The notes under the pieces: model-generated
Seen by the model: only the letters and a program-made list of their open reading frames with translations
What the model was told of the DNA's origin: nothing
The model's database searches: none
In this document: positions 9,031 through 17,484 of the stretch, in pieces
How the letters are laid out: each line of letters begins with the position of its first letter
Numbering within the stretch: position 1 is the stretch's first letter
From: Ascidiaceihabitans sp039975415
GTDB taxonomy: Bacteria > Pseudomonadota > Alphaproteobacteria > Rhodobacterales > Rhodobacteraceae
Reading direction: 5' to 3' (one strand)
NCBI RefSeq assembly: GCF_039975415.1
Contig: NZ_JBDWHD010000005.1
DNA: 64,000 nucleotides
Translations under genes and position numbers: made by a program

Positions 9031-10323
9031 TCAGCTGCTGGCTTTGCTCAGCGCCTGATCCAGATCCGCGATCAGGTCATTGGCATCTTCGGTGCCGATG
9101 GAAATCCGCACGACTTCTGGGGCGGCCCCGGCCGCGCGTTGCTGATCGACTGTCAGCTGACGGTGCGTTGTGGACGCCGAATGGATGATCAAAGACCGTG
9201 TGTCGCCCAAGTTGGCCACGTGGCTGAAAATTTCCAGCGCATTGACCAGTTTCACGCAAGCATCATAGCCGCCTTTGACCGCCACTGTGAACAAACCACC
9301 CGCACCCTTGGGGCAGATCTTCTTCACACGGTCATGGTAAGGCGATGACTTCAGGCCAGCGTAGGTGACGTAATCGACACGCGGGTCTTTTTCGAGCCAT
9401 GCGGCGACTTTTTCGGCGTTCTCGACATGACGTTCCATGCGCAAGGACAGGGTTTCGGTGCCCATCAGCGTGTAGTGCGCCGCTTGGGGGTTCATGGTCA
9501 TGCCCAGATCGCGCAGACCGATGGCGATGCCGTGGAAGGTGAAGGCAAGTGGGCCGAAGGTCTCGTGGAACTTCAGGCCGTGGTAGGCAGGTTCCGGTTG
9601 GCTGAGCGACGGGAACTTGTCGTTGGCGGACCAATCAAACTTGCCCGAATCCACGACGCACCCGCCTGTTACCGTGCCATTGCCTGTCAGGTATTTGGTG
9701 GTGGAATGCACCACAAGCGTCGCACCGTGTTCAATTGGGCGGCACAGATATGGTGTGGCAGATGTGTTGTCGACGATCAGCGGAATGCCCGCGTCGTCAG
9801 AGATGGCGGAAATCGCATCCAGATCGGTGATGTAGCCGCCCGGGTTGGCGATGGCTTCGCAGAACACGGCGCGTGTGTTGTCGTCGATGGCCGCTTTGAC
9901 CGCATCCAGATCGTCGAAATCCACAAAAGTGCATTCCCAGCCAAAGCGTTTGATGGTCTGGCTGAACTGGGTGATCGTGCCGCCATACAAGCGCGACGAG
10001 GCCACGATGTTCAAACCCGGACCCATCAGTGGGAACAGCGCCATGATTTGTGCGGCGTGCCCCGAAGAACAACAAACGCCGCCCACGCCACCTTCCAGCG
10101 TGGCGATGCGTTCTTGCAGAACGGCCACGGTAGGGTTTGTCAGACGGGAATAGATGAAGCCCACTTCTTGCAGGTTGAACAAAGCCGCCGCGTGGTCGGC
10201 GTCACGGAACACATAAGCCGTTGTTTGGTGGATCGGCGTTTGCCGTGCCCCTGTTGCCGGATCAGGGCGTGCGCCTGCGTGAATTTGCAACGTGTCGAAG
10301 CCATATGTCGGGCCGTCGGTCAT
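9031..10323 (-). CDS. metY: O-acetylhomoserine sulfhydrylase (aminocarboxypropyltransferase)
   Basis: This 430-residue PLP enzyme of the Cys/Met metabolism family makes homocysteine from O-acetylhomoserine and sulfide in direct-sulfhydrylation methionine synthesis. It has the family opening DTLQIHAGARPDPATGARQ, the PLP-phosphate region YSRLTNPTV, the substrate-specificity loop expected of MetY rather than MetB, and the PLP-lysine motif HSTTKYLTGNGTV near residue 210. The length (about 430) separates it from the ~390-residue MetB/MetC/MetZ. The upstream 140 bp contain no recognisable SAM-II riboswitch core. It stands alone, with the GT8-like gene upstream on the same strand. Confidence 0.95.
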   Translation of the reverse strand: MTDGPTYGFDTLQIHAGARPDPATGARQTPIHQTTAYVFRDADHAAALFNLQEVGFIYSRLTNPTVAVLQERIATLEGGVGGVCCSSGHAAQIMALFPLMGPGLNIVASSRLYGGTITQFSQTIKRFGWECTFVDFDDLDAVKAAIDDNTRAVFCEAIANPGGYITDLDAISAISDDAGIPLIVDNTSATPYLCRPIEHGATLVVHSTTKYLTGNGTVTGGCVVDSGKFDWSANDKFPSLSQPEPAYHGLKFHETFGPLAFTFHGIAIGLRDLGMTMNPQAAHYTLMGTETLSLRMERHVENAEKVAAWLEKDPRVDYVTYAGLKSSPYHDRVKKICPKGAGGLFTVAVKGGYDACVKLVNALEIFSHVANLGDTRSLIIHSASTTHRQLTVDQQRAAGAAPEVVRISIGTEDANDLIADLDQALSKASS

Positions 10324-10463
10324 CTTGGGTCTCCATTGGATTACATCAGTTGCGCACAGGGGTACGGGAAGGGCACAGGGGGTACAAGTCCAACGGCCTT
10401 GTCGTGGGTGCAGATGGCGTGTTTGTTCTGTTATCTTAGGCCAAACCGGAACATCGTTTCGGC

Positions 10464-11465
10464 TTAACGCATCCAGAAGCCTTCAGACTTGATTTTGTTG
10501 CGAATGGCCTGTTCACGGCGTGGCATATTGTCTTGGTCAAACAAGGCCCGCACCTTATGACCGCGCCCCTGATAGACAGTGCGTTTGATAGGATCGTAGG
10601 TCTTTAGGACTTTCTTGATCTTGTTGGGGGCGGCGACTGTTTCCAGCGCCTTGATCACCTGGTCGCTTTCACGCGCGTAAAGCAGCGGAAACAAACGATA
10701 ATGGCATGTGACGGCACCATCCAACAGCCCTTGGGGCAGGGTGTCGCGCCCGCCACCAAGTTTGTGAATAACCAATGGCAATACGATTTGGTCCAGCCAC
10801 GGGGTAAGTTCCTGACAGGCCAGCTCGGGGGGCACATCGTTTTTGACACTCAGCGCATAGTCCAAGAAAACAGCGCCGAAGGCATGAGGGCAGGTGTAAA
10901 AGAAAAAGCCTGCGTTGAAATACAAATAGCGCTTCCAGTATTCATCTGGCTCTGACAGATCGAGACTGCTTTCAAAATCAAGATCGAAGCGGTCGTAAAG
11001 CGCCTTCCAGATGCCGCTATACCCCGGGCCATACAGGGGCGGATGGGGCCATGTGCCTTCGCGGCGCAAGGACGCGGTGGGGCGTGAAAAGTCAAACGGC
11101 ACTTTTGTCAGATCACCCGTCACAAGCGTGTCCGTGTCAAAAAACACAAACGGCTCACCTTTTGGCAGGGCCTGCAACATTTCGATCTTGTTGCCATAGG
11201 GATAGTCGGCACCGAAGTGCTGCGACTGAAACGGCACGATGTCTGCGCCCAAGGCTTCCAAGGCTTCACGCACAGGGCCTTTCATTGTGGGATCGTTGGG
11301 CCACAATGGTCCCGCTTGCGGTTCTGCCACCAACAAACGGCCTTTGAAATCCGGGCAATGGTGGCGCAGCGAGGCCGCAAACAACACGGCTTCATAGCCA
11401 AGGCGTCCGGATTGGCCCACGACCACCACGTTGAAATTCTGTTGTTTTCTGGGTTTTCGTGCCAT
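10464..11465 (-). CDS. GT8/GT-A fold glycosyltransferase-like protein
   Basis: A 333-residue cytosolic protein with a GT-A look: an N-terminal strand FNVVVVGQSGRLGYEAVLFA, a GNKIEMLQAL segment typical of nucleotide-sugar enzymes, and FVFFDTDTLVTGD near residue 110, where DTD would be the metal-binding DxD motif. YLYFNAGFFFY near 195 resembles the acceptor-side NxG motif of GT8 enzymes. No signal or membrane segment is evident. Rhodobacterales carry conserved proteins of this sort with no tested substrate. It has no glycan-synthesis neighbours here, so donor and acceptor are unknown. ATG at 11465 is clear; a Lys/Arg-rich N-terminus follows. Confidence 0.6.
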   Translation of the reverse strand: MARKPRKQQNFNVVVVGQSGRLGYEAVLFAASLRHHCPDFKGRLLVAEPQAGPLWPNDPTMKGPVREALEALGADIVPFQSQHFGADYPYGNKIEMLQALPKGEPFVFFDTDTLVTGDLTKVPFDFSRPTASLRREGTWPHPPLYGPGYSGIWKALYDRFDLDFESSLDLSEPDEYWKRYLYFNAGFFFYTCPHAFGAVFLDYALSVKNDVPPELACQELTPWLDQIVLPLVIHKLGGGRDTLPQGLLDGAVTCHYRLFPLLYARESDQVIKALETVAAPNKIKKVLKTYDPIKRTVYQGRGHKVRALFDQDNMPRREQAIRNKIKSEGFWMR

Positions 11466-11555
11466 GCTGACCTAAGCCTCTTTTTTGTGAAAGAGTATAG
11501 GGTGGAATGATCCGCGAAAAAAGCGATTTAGCGGTAAGATTTGAATGAGGGCGAT

Positions 11556-12008
11556 ATGCAGGGTTTGAAAGCAGCGGTTGTGGCATTTTGGATGGGGGCT
11601 GCCGTCGCAGCGCAGGCCCAAAGCACTTTGGTGGCGGAAGATCAGACACCGACCGGCAAATTCACCACGGCCACGGAAGTTAAACCAATCCTGAACGTCA
11701 CGCGGGGCAACTGGATTGCTGTGCGCGAATGGGATGGGCAGGATCTGGTTTATGTCACCCATCTTTGGGCGTGGCGTTGCGGGCTTGCGCAGATTGAAGT
11801 GTCCGTCAACGACGCGGGCTTTGCGGTTTGGCCCATGCCTGCATGTCACACTGGCACAGCGCAACCCAACAGCGTGACAGACAGCGACGGGTTGCCCTAT
11901 GCCGTCTTTGCCTTGCAGTCTGTTGCAAACCTGTCTGTCCGTGTGACCTATGATGATTTGACCGTGGACGAGGCGAGGTTTGAGCGCGGCGCCATCTTAA
12001 TTCCTTAA
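11556..12008 (+). CDS. Small secreted protein of unknown function
   Basis: A 150-residue protein with a predicted signal peptide (GLKAAVVAFWMGAAVAAQAQS, cleavage after about residue 22) and a beta-rich mature part with two cysteines (WRCGL and PACHTG) that could form a disulfide in the periplasm. I do not recognise the family. ATG at 11556 is preferred over the upstream in-frame TTG at 11541, because GAGGG lies five bases before it. It is divergent from the GT8-like gene and converges on the membrane-redox operon, overlapping the last gene of that operon by four bases. Confidence 0.7.
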   Translation: MQGLKAAVVAFWMGAAVAAQAQSTLVAEDQTPTGKFTTATEVKPILNVTRGNWIAVREWDGQDLVYVTHLWAWRCGLAQIEVSVNDAGFAVWPMPACHTGTAQPNSVTDSDGLPYAVFALQSVANLSVRVTYDDLTVDEARFERGAILIP

Positions 12009-12277
12009 AGCTGGTCTTTGCCGCGTTTGAACCGCGCAAACAGTTTTTCGGCCCAGGTCAGCACCAAAAACACGCCGCATCCCCAGATCAACAGCTCAAA
12101 CGGGGCGAACATCGTGCCGCGCAACCATCCTGCCAAAAGCCCGCCGCGCGCCGGCAGTTCTGCGAAGCCAAACAGGCCCGGGCGTCCCCAAAGCTCCAAA
12201 AACCAAAAGCGCGATACATAAAACAGGGCAATCGCAAGACATGCGACCACAGACAAAGCCACCAGACGTCGTATCAT
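12005..12277 (-). CDS. Small membrane protein, last gene of the Rieske-heme operon
   Basis: A 90-residue protein with two hydrophobic segments: LVALSVVACLAIALFYVSRFWF at the N-terminus and MFAPFELLIWGCGVFLVLTWAEKLF near the C-terminus, joined by a Gly/Pro-rich loop. A basic tail (ARFKRGKDQL) would be cytosolic. No family is recognised. Its ATG overlaps the stop of the preceding gene (ATGA), so translation is probably coupled. It may be an accessory or assembly subunit of the redox complex; this is inference from position only. Confidence 0.7.
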   Translation of the reverse strand: MIRRLVALSVVACLAIALFYVSRFWFLELWGRPGLFGFAELPARGGLLAGWLRGTMFAPFELLIWGCGVFLVLTWAEKLFARFKRGKDQL

Positions 12278-13029
12278 TTCACCAGCTCCAATGTGTCTGT
12301 GTCGATGGCAAAGACCAGCAGGCTGCCGCGGCGCGTGATGTGGCCTTCGACAGAAATGAACTGCGCCACCGCGTCATAGGCCGCTGGTGGCAGGGGCGTG
12401 TTGTCGGGACCGGTAATAAGCAAAAACTCACTGTCCAAAACAGGTTGCGAAGACACAAATACCGGCGGCACACCCCCCAGCAAACATAGGTTTGCACAGG
12501 CTTTATGCGCCAATCCACGCCCGGGCCGCATGGAACCCGCCACGCATTTGCCGTCGCAAATCTCTCCGGTCAGTTTCCAACGGCCTTCATCCACGGGTGC
12601 GGGCGCACGGTTTGTGCCTTGTGCCGCTTGCATGCCATTTCGACCGCCGCGCAGTTGCAGCATGTTCAAGCTGCCCCGTTCCAGTACCACGCCTGACACC
12701 TGCGCCATCTGGCCATCAAGGGACACGGCGCGGGCATCGACCCCGGCTTTGCCTCCCGCCGACATCATCAAGGTATCGCCGGCTTTGATGCGGTCGTTGC
12801 CTTGCGTTACATGCAACAAAGGATAGGGCGTCAGTTCGACAACGCCTGTGACCGTTTGGCGGCCATAGTCGAAGCGGTAGGCGCCGGCGCCGGGATCGTC
12901 TTGAACTGCGCCCATCACAAAGCCCATGGCGGCCATCAACGTCACCACAAACAACGCGGCACAGAGCAAAAACATCCGCAGGGCTTTCGGGATCGGAAAG
13001 TAGCCGACAAAAAACGGTTTGGGTTTCAT
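12274..13029 (-). CDS. Membrane-anchored periplasmic protein of the Rieske-heme operon
   Basis: A 251-residue protein with one N-terminal membrane segment (LRMFLLCAALFVVTLMAAMGFVMGAV, about residues 17-42) and a large extracytoplasmic beta-rich part. Four cysteines cluster in the second half (EICDGKCVAG and HKACANLCLLGG), an arrangement suited to disulfides or metal binding, although no CXXCH heme site is present. I do not recognise the family. The start overlaps the upstream Rieske gene by four bases and the stop overlaps the downstream small membrane gene by four, so it belongs to the same transcript. It could be a dedicated partner or stability factor. Confidence 0.72.
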   Translation of the reverse strand: MKPKPFFVGYFPIPKALRMFLLCAALFVVTLMAAMGFVMGAVQDDPGAGAYRFDYGRQTVTGVVELTPYPLLHVTQGNDRIKAGDTLMMSAGGKAGVDARAVSLDGQMAQVSGVVLERGSLNMLQLRGGRNGMQAAQGTNRAPAPVDEGRWKLTGEICDGKCVAGSMRPGRGLAHKACANLCLLGGVPPVFVSSQPVLDSEFLLITGPDNTPLPPAAYDAVAQFISVEGHITRRGSLLVFAIDTDTLELVK

Positions 13030-14090
13030 GTCAAAGCCTCTGGTTCTGGTGTTGCGGCCAACGGGACAGGATCAACATGGGTGCCCGGTGGGTTGGCATC
13101 CGGGTGCACCTGCACCACCCCGTCTTGCACCCGCACACGGTAAGTGGGCACCATTTCTGTGAAAGGGGCAGGGGACCGGCCCGACCGCACATCGTACTGA
13201 AACCCGTGCCACGGGCAGGTTACAAGGCAGGCAATGATTTTACCTTCCCCCAAAGGTCCGTTCTGATGGGCGCAGGCATTGGAAATGGCGCTCAGTTTGC
13301 CCTCCATCAAAAACACCGCAACGCGATCACCATCCGGCAATAATCCGATCCTTGCATAGCCCTCGCGCATCTGCGCCACATCACCGATTGTGACCCATGC
13401 GTCGCTGGCCTGTAGCCGCGTTTCAGCGGCGTCCATCCGCCAAGCTGCCAAATGCGTGCCCGCCACGCCGGCCGCGCTGGCGATCACGATGAAGGTCAAA
13501 AGGTGGTTCTGCTGGTCTTGCAATACCCCCAAGGTCACATGGGCCACGATGGTGACGTAGGCGGCATAAATCAGGTAATGCAGGCGTTTCCACACAGGCG
13601 GTGTCAAGAATTTCAGCCAAAAATCATGGCTGGTTGTGGCCAACACCAGCAAGCACAGCAACGCAAACAGCCCCAACGCCTCGATGGGGAAACCGGCAAG
13701 CTGCCCGAAGGACGTGTTGGCCGCCAGAACGGCTTCAAATTTCGGGGTCGCAGAGAAAGCAAAATACCAGTTCACGACGTAGCCTGCATGGGTCAGCGCC
13801 ACAAAGGTGGTCATAACGCCAAAGTGGCGGCGGTTGTATAAAAGCGGCAAAAACCGGCGATCCAGCCGGGCAAGTGGTCCAATGCACAAAATGACCGTCA
13901 GCATGATGAAGGCACAGGCCCCAAAGGCGCGGGCGTTGTGGATTTGCGGTGTGATGGCGCGGTCGTGGTTCAGGACATCGGGTGTGACGTAGATGAACAG
14001 CACCAGAAACGCGGCAACACCTGCCAGCATGACGGCATTGTAGCGCCATTTATTTTTGTTCCATTGAACGGGGATGTATTTGACGCTCAT
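13026..14090 (-). CDS. Ferric-reductase-like heme membrane domain fused to a Rieske [2Fe-2S] domain
   Basis: A 354-residue redox fusion. Residues 15-215 contain about six membrane segments with the histidine pattern of the ferric reductase-like (MsrQ/YedZ/NOX) heme domain: YNRRHFGVMTTFVALTHAGY, then RLHYLIYAAYVTIVAHV, giving two His on each of two helices as likely bis-heme ligands. Residues about 235-335 are a Rieske domain with both cluster motifs, C-A-H in ISNACAHQNGPLG and C-P-W-H in VTCPWHGFQYD, spaced normally for soluble Rieske ferredoxins. Electrons could pass between the [2Fe-2S] centre and membrane hemes; direction and partner are unknown. Overlaps of four bases with both neighbours indicate a coupled operon. 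Confidence 0.88.
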   Translation of the reverse strand: MSVKYIPVQWNKNKWRYNAVMLAGVAAFLVLFIYVTPDVLNHDRAITPQIHNARAFGACAFIMLTVILCIGPLARLDRRFLPLLYNRRHFGVMTTFVALTHAGYVVNWYFAFSATPKFEAVLAANTSFGQLAGFPIEALGLFALLCLLVLATTSHDFWLKFLTPPVWKRLHYLIYAAYVTIVAHVTLGVLQDQQNHLLTFIVIASAAGVAGTHLAAWRMDAAETRLQASDAWVTIGDVAQMREGYARIGLLPDGDRVAVFLMEGKLSAISNACAHQNGPLGEGKIIACLVTCPWHGFQYDVRSGRSPAPFTEMVPTYRVRVQDGVVQVHPDANPPGTHVDPVPLAATPEPEALT

Positions 14091-14458
14091 GGGTTCGATC
14101 CTGTGCTTAGTTGGACAGGGGGGGTGTCAACGGGCCAGCTTTGGCGGGCGTTTAGGCCAAAGACCAAGATCAAGGCCAACCCTGCGCACATGGCAATTGC
14201 GGCCACACCATGTGCCCGGCGCACGGGGCGATACCGCGCGGCCCAACCGGAGGCGGAGGTTTCGATTTGCCACCAGCGCCACAAGACCAAAGGCCACAGC
14301 AACAAGATACCGGGGATCAGCAACGGGCGGAATACATATGCGCCTTGCGCATCCTCGTCGATGCGGTCGATGCCGATCGTCAGGAATGCCAAAGCCACAG
14401 CCGCGCCAACCCAGCCCCAAATACGCGCCAAAGCCACGATCAGTTCCGCTGTTTCCAT
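14087..14458 (-). CDS. Three-segment membrane protein, first gene of the Rieske-heme operon
   Basis: A 123-residue protein with three hydrophobic segments: near residues 5-25 (IVALARIWGWVGAAVALAFL), 45-62 (LLIPGILLLWPLVLWRW) and 82-102. YRPVRRAHGVAA just before the last segment offers a histidine. No family is recognised. ATG at 14458 is used, because the upstream TTG gives an implausible extension. The stop overlaps the Rieske gene by four bases. By size and position it may be a small subunit of the membrane redox complex. Confidence 0.7.
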   Translation of the reverse strand: METAELIVALARIWGWVGAAVALAFLTIGIDRIDEDAQGAYVFRPLLIPGILLLWPLVLWRWWQIETSASGWAARYRPVRRAHGVAAIAMCAGLALILVFGLNARQSWPVDTPPVQLSTGSNP

Positions 14459-14557
14459 ATGATCCGTCCCGCGTTGCATTTTGCTGTTCCATGCAATGCT
14501 AGCAGGGCGATGGCGGTGCGGGTAGAAATTTGTGGTCAGATTTGCGCTTGTGCGTGC

Positions 14558-15697
14558 CTAATTTGGCTTACTTTTCATCACATGTGCTTCAAGTGCCGCC
14601 AAACCTTCATCCAGACCTTTGCGCCCGAACCCCAACCGAAAGCGATCTGTGGGGGTGGGGCCAAGGTCAGAGCTGTAAATTGCGCTGGGCAAAAACAGAA
14701 CCCCACTGTCTTCGACAAGGGCGCGGCAGAACTCTTGTGCGCCTTCCGGCCCTTTGTATCTGGGAAAGCCCATGCAGGCCCCATCCGGGCGGTGCCAGTC
14801 GAAAAGATCGGGATGACGCGCAAAGAAGGCGTCCCATTTGGGCAAGTTTTCGTCCACGATCTGGCAGTTGCGTTGCAGCAAGGCGGCGCGGTGCGTCAGC
14901 GCGATTTGCGCCAGACGTTCGCTTGGACCAGAATTGCAGATGGACAGATAATGTTTCATCCTTTCCATCTTGGACAGGACTTCATGGTCCTGACAGGCGA
15001 TCCATCCGATGCGCAACCCCGGCAAACCATAGGACTTGGACATCACACCCAAAGACAATCCGCGTTCATAGATGTCGGCGACAAAGGGCAAATGTGTGGC
15101 GTCGGACGGACCCAGGCCGTTGAAAATTTCGTCGTGCAGGATGTAGATGCCGTGGGTGCGGCACAGATCAACCAACGCCAGATAGCGGTCCAATGGCAAA
15201 ATGGCACCGGTCGGATTGTGCGGAAAATTGATTGTCACCAGACTGGTGTTGGGCCGAATGGCGGCTTTGATGCGGTCAATGTCCAAAGACCAGTTGTCGT
15301 CGGGGTCCAATGGCACGCCCGTGGCGTCACAAATGGCAAGGGGCAGGGTTTCGTGGCTTTGGTAATTTGGTGTGACGACAATGGCGTGGCTGTCTTGGTC
15401 AAGAATCACGTTGTTGGCGGCAAAGATGCCTTCGCTGGCCCCGGCAAAACACAAGACGTCATCCGCAGTCTGGCGCTGGTAGGTGGTGGCGATGGTTTCA
15501 CGCAGGTCAGGGGCGCCGTAGGTTTCGGTGTATCCCAGCCACATGCCCTCAAAGGATTCGCGTTCTTGCGGGGTGGCCATCGCCAGTAGATCACACAAAG
15601 ACAGGCTTTCGGCATCTGATGCCGTCATATGATAGCGGGCTTTGAATTCCCATTTTTCAAAGTGGGTCTCTAGGCGAAAGTCAGGCAATGTGGGCAT
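14558..15697 (-). CDS. PLP-dependent class I/II aminotransferase
   Basis: This 379-residue enzyme is a fold-type I aminotransferase. NFPHNPTGAI near residue 170 is the class I/II signature, ILHDEIFNGLG follows it with the PLP-ring aspartate, and GVMSKSYGLPGLRIGWIA near 228 holds the PLP-binding lysine and downstream arginine. The overall layout resembles capreomycidine-synthase-like or arginine-related aminotransferases, but the substrate cannot be read from sequence. The frame is open further upstream; ATG at 15697 gives the natural N-terminus (MPTLPDFRLETHFEKWEF). It is divergent, 34 bp away, from an ornithine cyclodeaminase remnant, which suggests that the pair once worked on the same amino acid. 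Confidence 0.88.
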   Translation of the reverse strand: MPTLPDFRLETHFEKWEFKARYHMTASDAESLSLCDLLAMATPQERESFEGMWLGYTETYGAPDLRETIATTYQRQTADDVLCFAGASEGIFAANNVILDQDSHAIVVTPNYQSHETLPLAICDATGVPLDPDDNWSLDIDRIKAAIRPNTSLVTINFPHNPTGAILPLDRYLALVDLCRTHGIYILHDEIFNGLGPSDATHLPFVADIYERGLSLGVMSKSYGLPGLRIGWIACQDHEVLSKMERMKHYLSICNSGPSERLAQIALTHRAALLQRNCQIVDENLPKWDAFFARHPDLFDWHRPDGACMGFPRYKGPEGAQEFCRALVEDSGVLFLPSAIYSSDLGPTPTDRFRLGFGRKGLDEGLAALEAHVMKSKPN

Positions 15698-15731
15698 TAT
15701 CAAAGGGGCTTTCAGGAAAGGGCAACACCGT

Positions 15732-15986
15732 ATGATTATCTTGGATCGACACCAAATCGAAGACCTAATCGATTTGCCCGCGGCGGCCGCCGCCATCCGC
15801 GATGTTTTTTGTTCTACAAGCCGTGGTGAGGTAAATCTGCCCCCTGTTGGGCATATTACTTTTCCGCAGGTGTCGGGGGATCGCCACATCACCATCGCCG
15901 ACCTGACCGGGATCGCAGCCCATGATATTGCAATTGCCGACATAGTTTTGAAGGCGCACCGCGCAAAGGGCGGGCAAGACGTTTAA
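15732..15986 (+). pseudogene. Internally deleted ornithine cyclodeaminase/mu-crystallin remnant
   Basis: An open frame of 84 codons joins two ends of an ornithine cyclodeaminase-type protein. Residues 1-55 look like its N-terminus (MIILDRHQIEDLIDLPAAAA ... VNLPPVGHITFP) and the last 30 like its C-terminus (TIADLTGIAAHDIAIADIVL). The roughly 230 central residues with the NAD-binding Rossmann fold are missing, joined near VSGDRHITIADL. Intact members are about 310-330 residues. The junction keeps the frame open, so a short protein could be made, but it cannot bind NAD. The neighbouring aminotransferase is intact. Confidence 0.75.
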
Positions 15987-16034
15987 GGCGACCGCGCCAA
16001 TTTTCGGCCCGGTCGCTGTCTATTTTACGGAAAT

Positions 16035-16676
16035 TCAATCAACGTGAGAGACGATAGTTTCGGCTGGCTTGCGCACTTTTCCCATTGGCAACAACCAGTC
16101 GGCTGTCGGGTCGCGGTATCCCAAAGGCAACAAAACAACAGAGCGCAACCCACGTGCCTTCAAGCCCAGAATATCGTCCACTGCGGCTGGATCGAATCCT
16201 TCCATCGGTGTGCTGTCGACTTCTTGTTCTGCGGCGGCGACAAGGGCAATACCCAACGCGATATAGGCTTGGCGGGCAGCATGGGCGTAATTCACCTCGG
16301 CGTCGCGTGGCACGTAGCTGTTTTTCAGATTGTCATAATAGGCGTTCAACATAGGCAAGTCGCCACGTGCAGCCACGTTTAGGTCGGTCACTTCATCGAT
16401 GCGGTTTGCCGTGTAGGTGTCCCACGCTGCAAAGACCAAAAGATGCGATCCTTCCGTGATTTGTGCCTGATCACCAGCTGCCGTTTGGATTTTGGCCAGA
16501 ACGTCGGGATTGGTGACCGCGATGATCTCGAAGGGCTGCGTGCCGCTTGACGTTGGGGCCATACGAATTGCCTCAAGGATGATGTCCAGCTTTTCTTGGG
16601 GGACAGATTTGGCGGGATCCATCTTTTTGGTCGCATAGCGCCAGTTCAATTGCTCGATCAGGGTACTTTTTGTCAT
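16035..16676 (-). CDS. Nitroreductase-family NAD(P)H-dependent oxidoreductase
   Basis: A 213-residue FMN protein of the nitroreductase fold, which typically reduces nitro groups, quinones or enones using NAD(P)H. Visible marks are WRYATKKMDP (FMN-phosphate basic residues), IRMAPTSSGTQPFEIIAV, and the C-terminal LPLGYRDPTADW. The ATG at 16676 is preferred over an upstream in-frame start that would run through the promoter region. It is divergent from an HxlR regulator, an arrangement in which the regulator usually senses an electrophile or quinone and controls the reductase. Confidence 0.92.
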   Translation of the reverse strand: MTKSTLIEQLNWRYATKKMDPAKSVPQEKLDIILEAIRMAPTSSGTQPFEIIAVTNPDVLAKIQTAAGDQAQITEGSHLLVFAAWDTYTANRIDEVTDLNVAARGDLPMLNAYYDNLKNSYVPRDAEVNYAHAARQAYIALGIALVAAAEQEVDSTPMEGFDPAAVDDILGLKARGLRSVVLLPLGYRDPTADWLLPMGKVRKPAETIVSHVD

Positions 16677-16711
16677 ATAAACAGTCCTATTGCTGGCACA
16701 GGGTGTGTGCG

Positions 16712-16726
16712 GTATACATTTTATAC
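16712..16726. promoter_or_regulatory. Candidate HxlR operator (GTATA-5-TATAC)
   Basis: GTATACATTTTATAC lies 35 bp upstream of the nitroreductase start and 75 bp upstream of hxlR. GTATAC near-palindromes of this kind are known for HxlR/YodB-type regulators. The assignment rests on symmetry and location only. Confidence 0.5.
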
Positions 16727-16801
16727 TAACGATGTATTCAGAACCGACATGGGCCGCAAGAAGGCACAAAAATAGACCTTGGTCACAAAGAAGGAACCAC
16801 C

Positions 16802-17167
16802 ATGCTAGACGAACAGGGCTGCCCTGATTGCAAACGTATCAACGAAGTGCTTTCGCGTGTCGGGGACCGCTGGAGTGTTCTGGTCATCATTTCGTTGGCC
16901 CAATATGGAACGCTGCGCTTCAATGAGCTGAAGCGTAATTTGGGGATCTCGCAGCGGATGCTAAGCCTGACGCTAAAAGAGCTGGAGCGCGATGGCCTGG
17001 TCAACCGCACATACCATCCGACTATTCCGCCCAAGGTGGAATACAACCTGACCCCATTGGGAGAATCGTTTCGCCAACCTGTTGCGGCACTCGGGCAATG
17101 GGCGCTTGGAAATTTGGCGACCATAGACGCGGCCCGCGCAACTTATGATGAAACGACCAGCACCTAA
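16802..17167 (+). CDS. HxlR family transcriptional regulator
   Basis: A 121-residue winged-helix protein with the HxlR signature: CPDCKRINEVLSRVGDRWSVLVI at residues 7-29 and LRFNELKRNLGISQRMLSLTLKELERDGLV as the recognition unit. Cys7 is at the position that senses thiol-reactive compounds in HypR/YodB/QsrR relatives, with a second cysteine three residues on. ATG 16802 has AAGGAA upstream. Divergent from the nitroreductase, its likely target. Confidence 0.92.
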   Translation: MLDEQGCPDCKRINEVLSRVGDRWSVLVIISLAQYGTLRFNELKRNLGISQRMLSLTLKELERDGLVNRTYHPTIPPKVEYNLTPLGESFRQPVAALGQWALGNLATIDAARATYDETTST

Positions 17168-17280
17168 ACGATGGTTTGCGGGCATATTGGCCGTATTTAA
17201 CCGCAACGACTGATTTGGAGGTGGCCTTCGAAGCTGCCAGCGTTGATGGTCATAGGCGGCTGTTGGATTTGTTTAAGAGA

Positions 17281-17366
17281 TGGTGGGCGACCCTGGAATC
17301 GAACCAGGCGTGCGTCTCCGCGAGGGAGTTACAGTCCCCTGCCACACCTTGCGGCCTGTCGCCCAC
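17281..17366 (-). tRNA. tRNA-Tyr (anticodon GTA)
   Basis: Read on the minus strand, the acceptor arms GTGGGCG and CGCCCAC pair over seven bases, the anticodon loop is CTGTAAC with GTA at its centre, the variable arm is long (class II) and the T loop is GGTTCGATTCC. A CCA end is encoded. The total is 86 nt. It lies between hxlR and rlmB. Confidence 0.96.
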
Positions 17367-17484
17367 TGTCTAACGCGTTGCGTCTGACGTGAGGGCGTGA
17401 TTACAAGCGACCTAAAGGCCCGTCAAGACGGAAATTGCGCGAAATGCGCATACGTGGCGTGGCATCAATATAAAGGTGCATTTT

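Noticed and set aside
10324..10463. Possible SAM-II riboswitch before metY
   Set aside because: The conserved SAM-II core elements and pseudoknot were not found on the minus strand.
9427..10467. 346-codon plus-strand frame
   Set aside because: It lies wholly antisense to metY, has no recognisable domain and no ribosome binding site.
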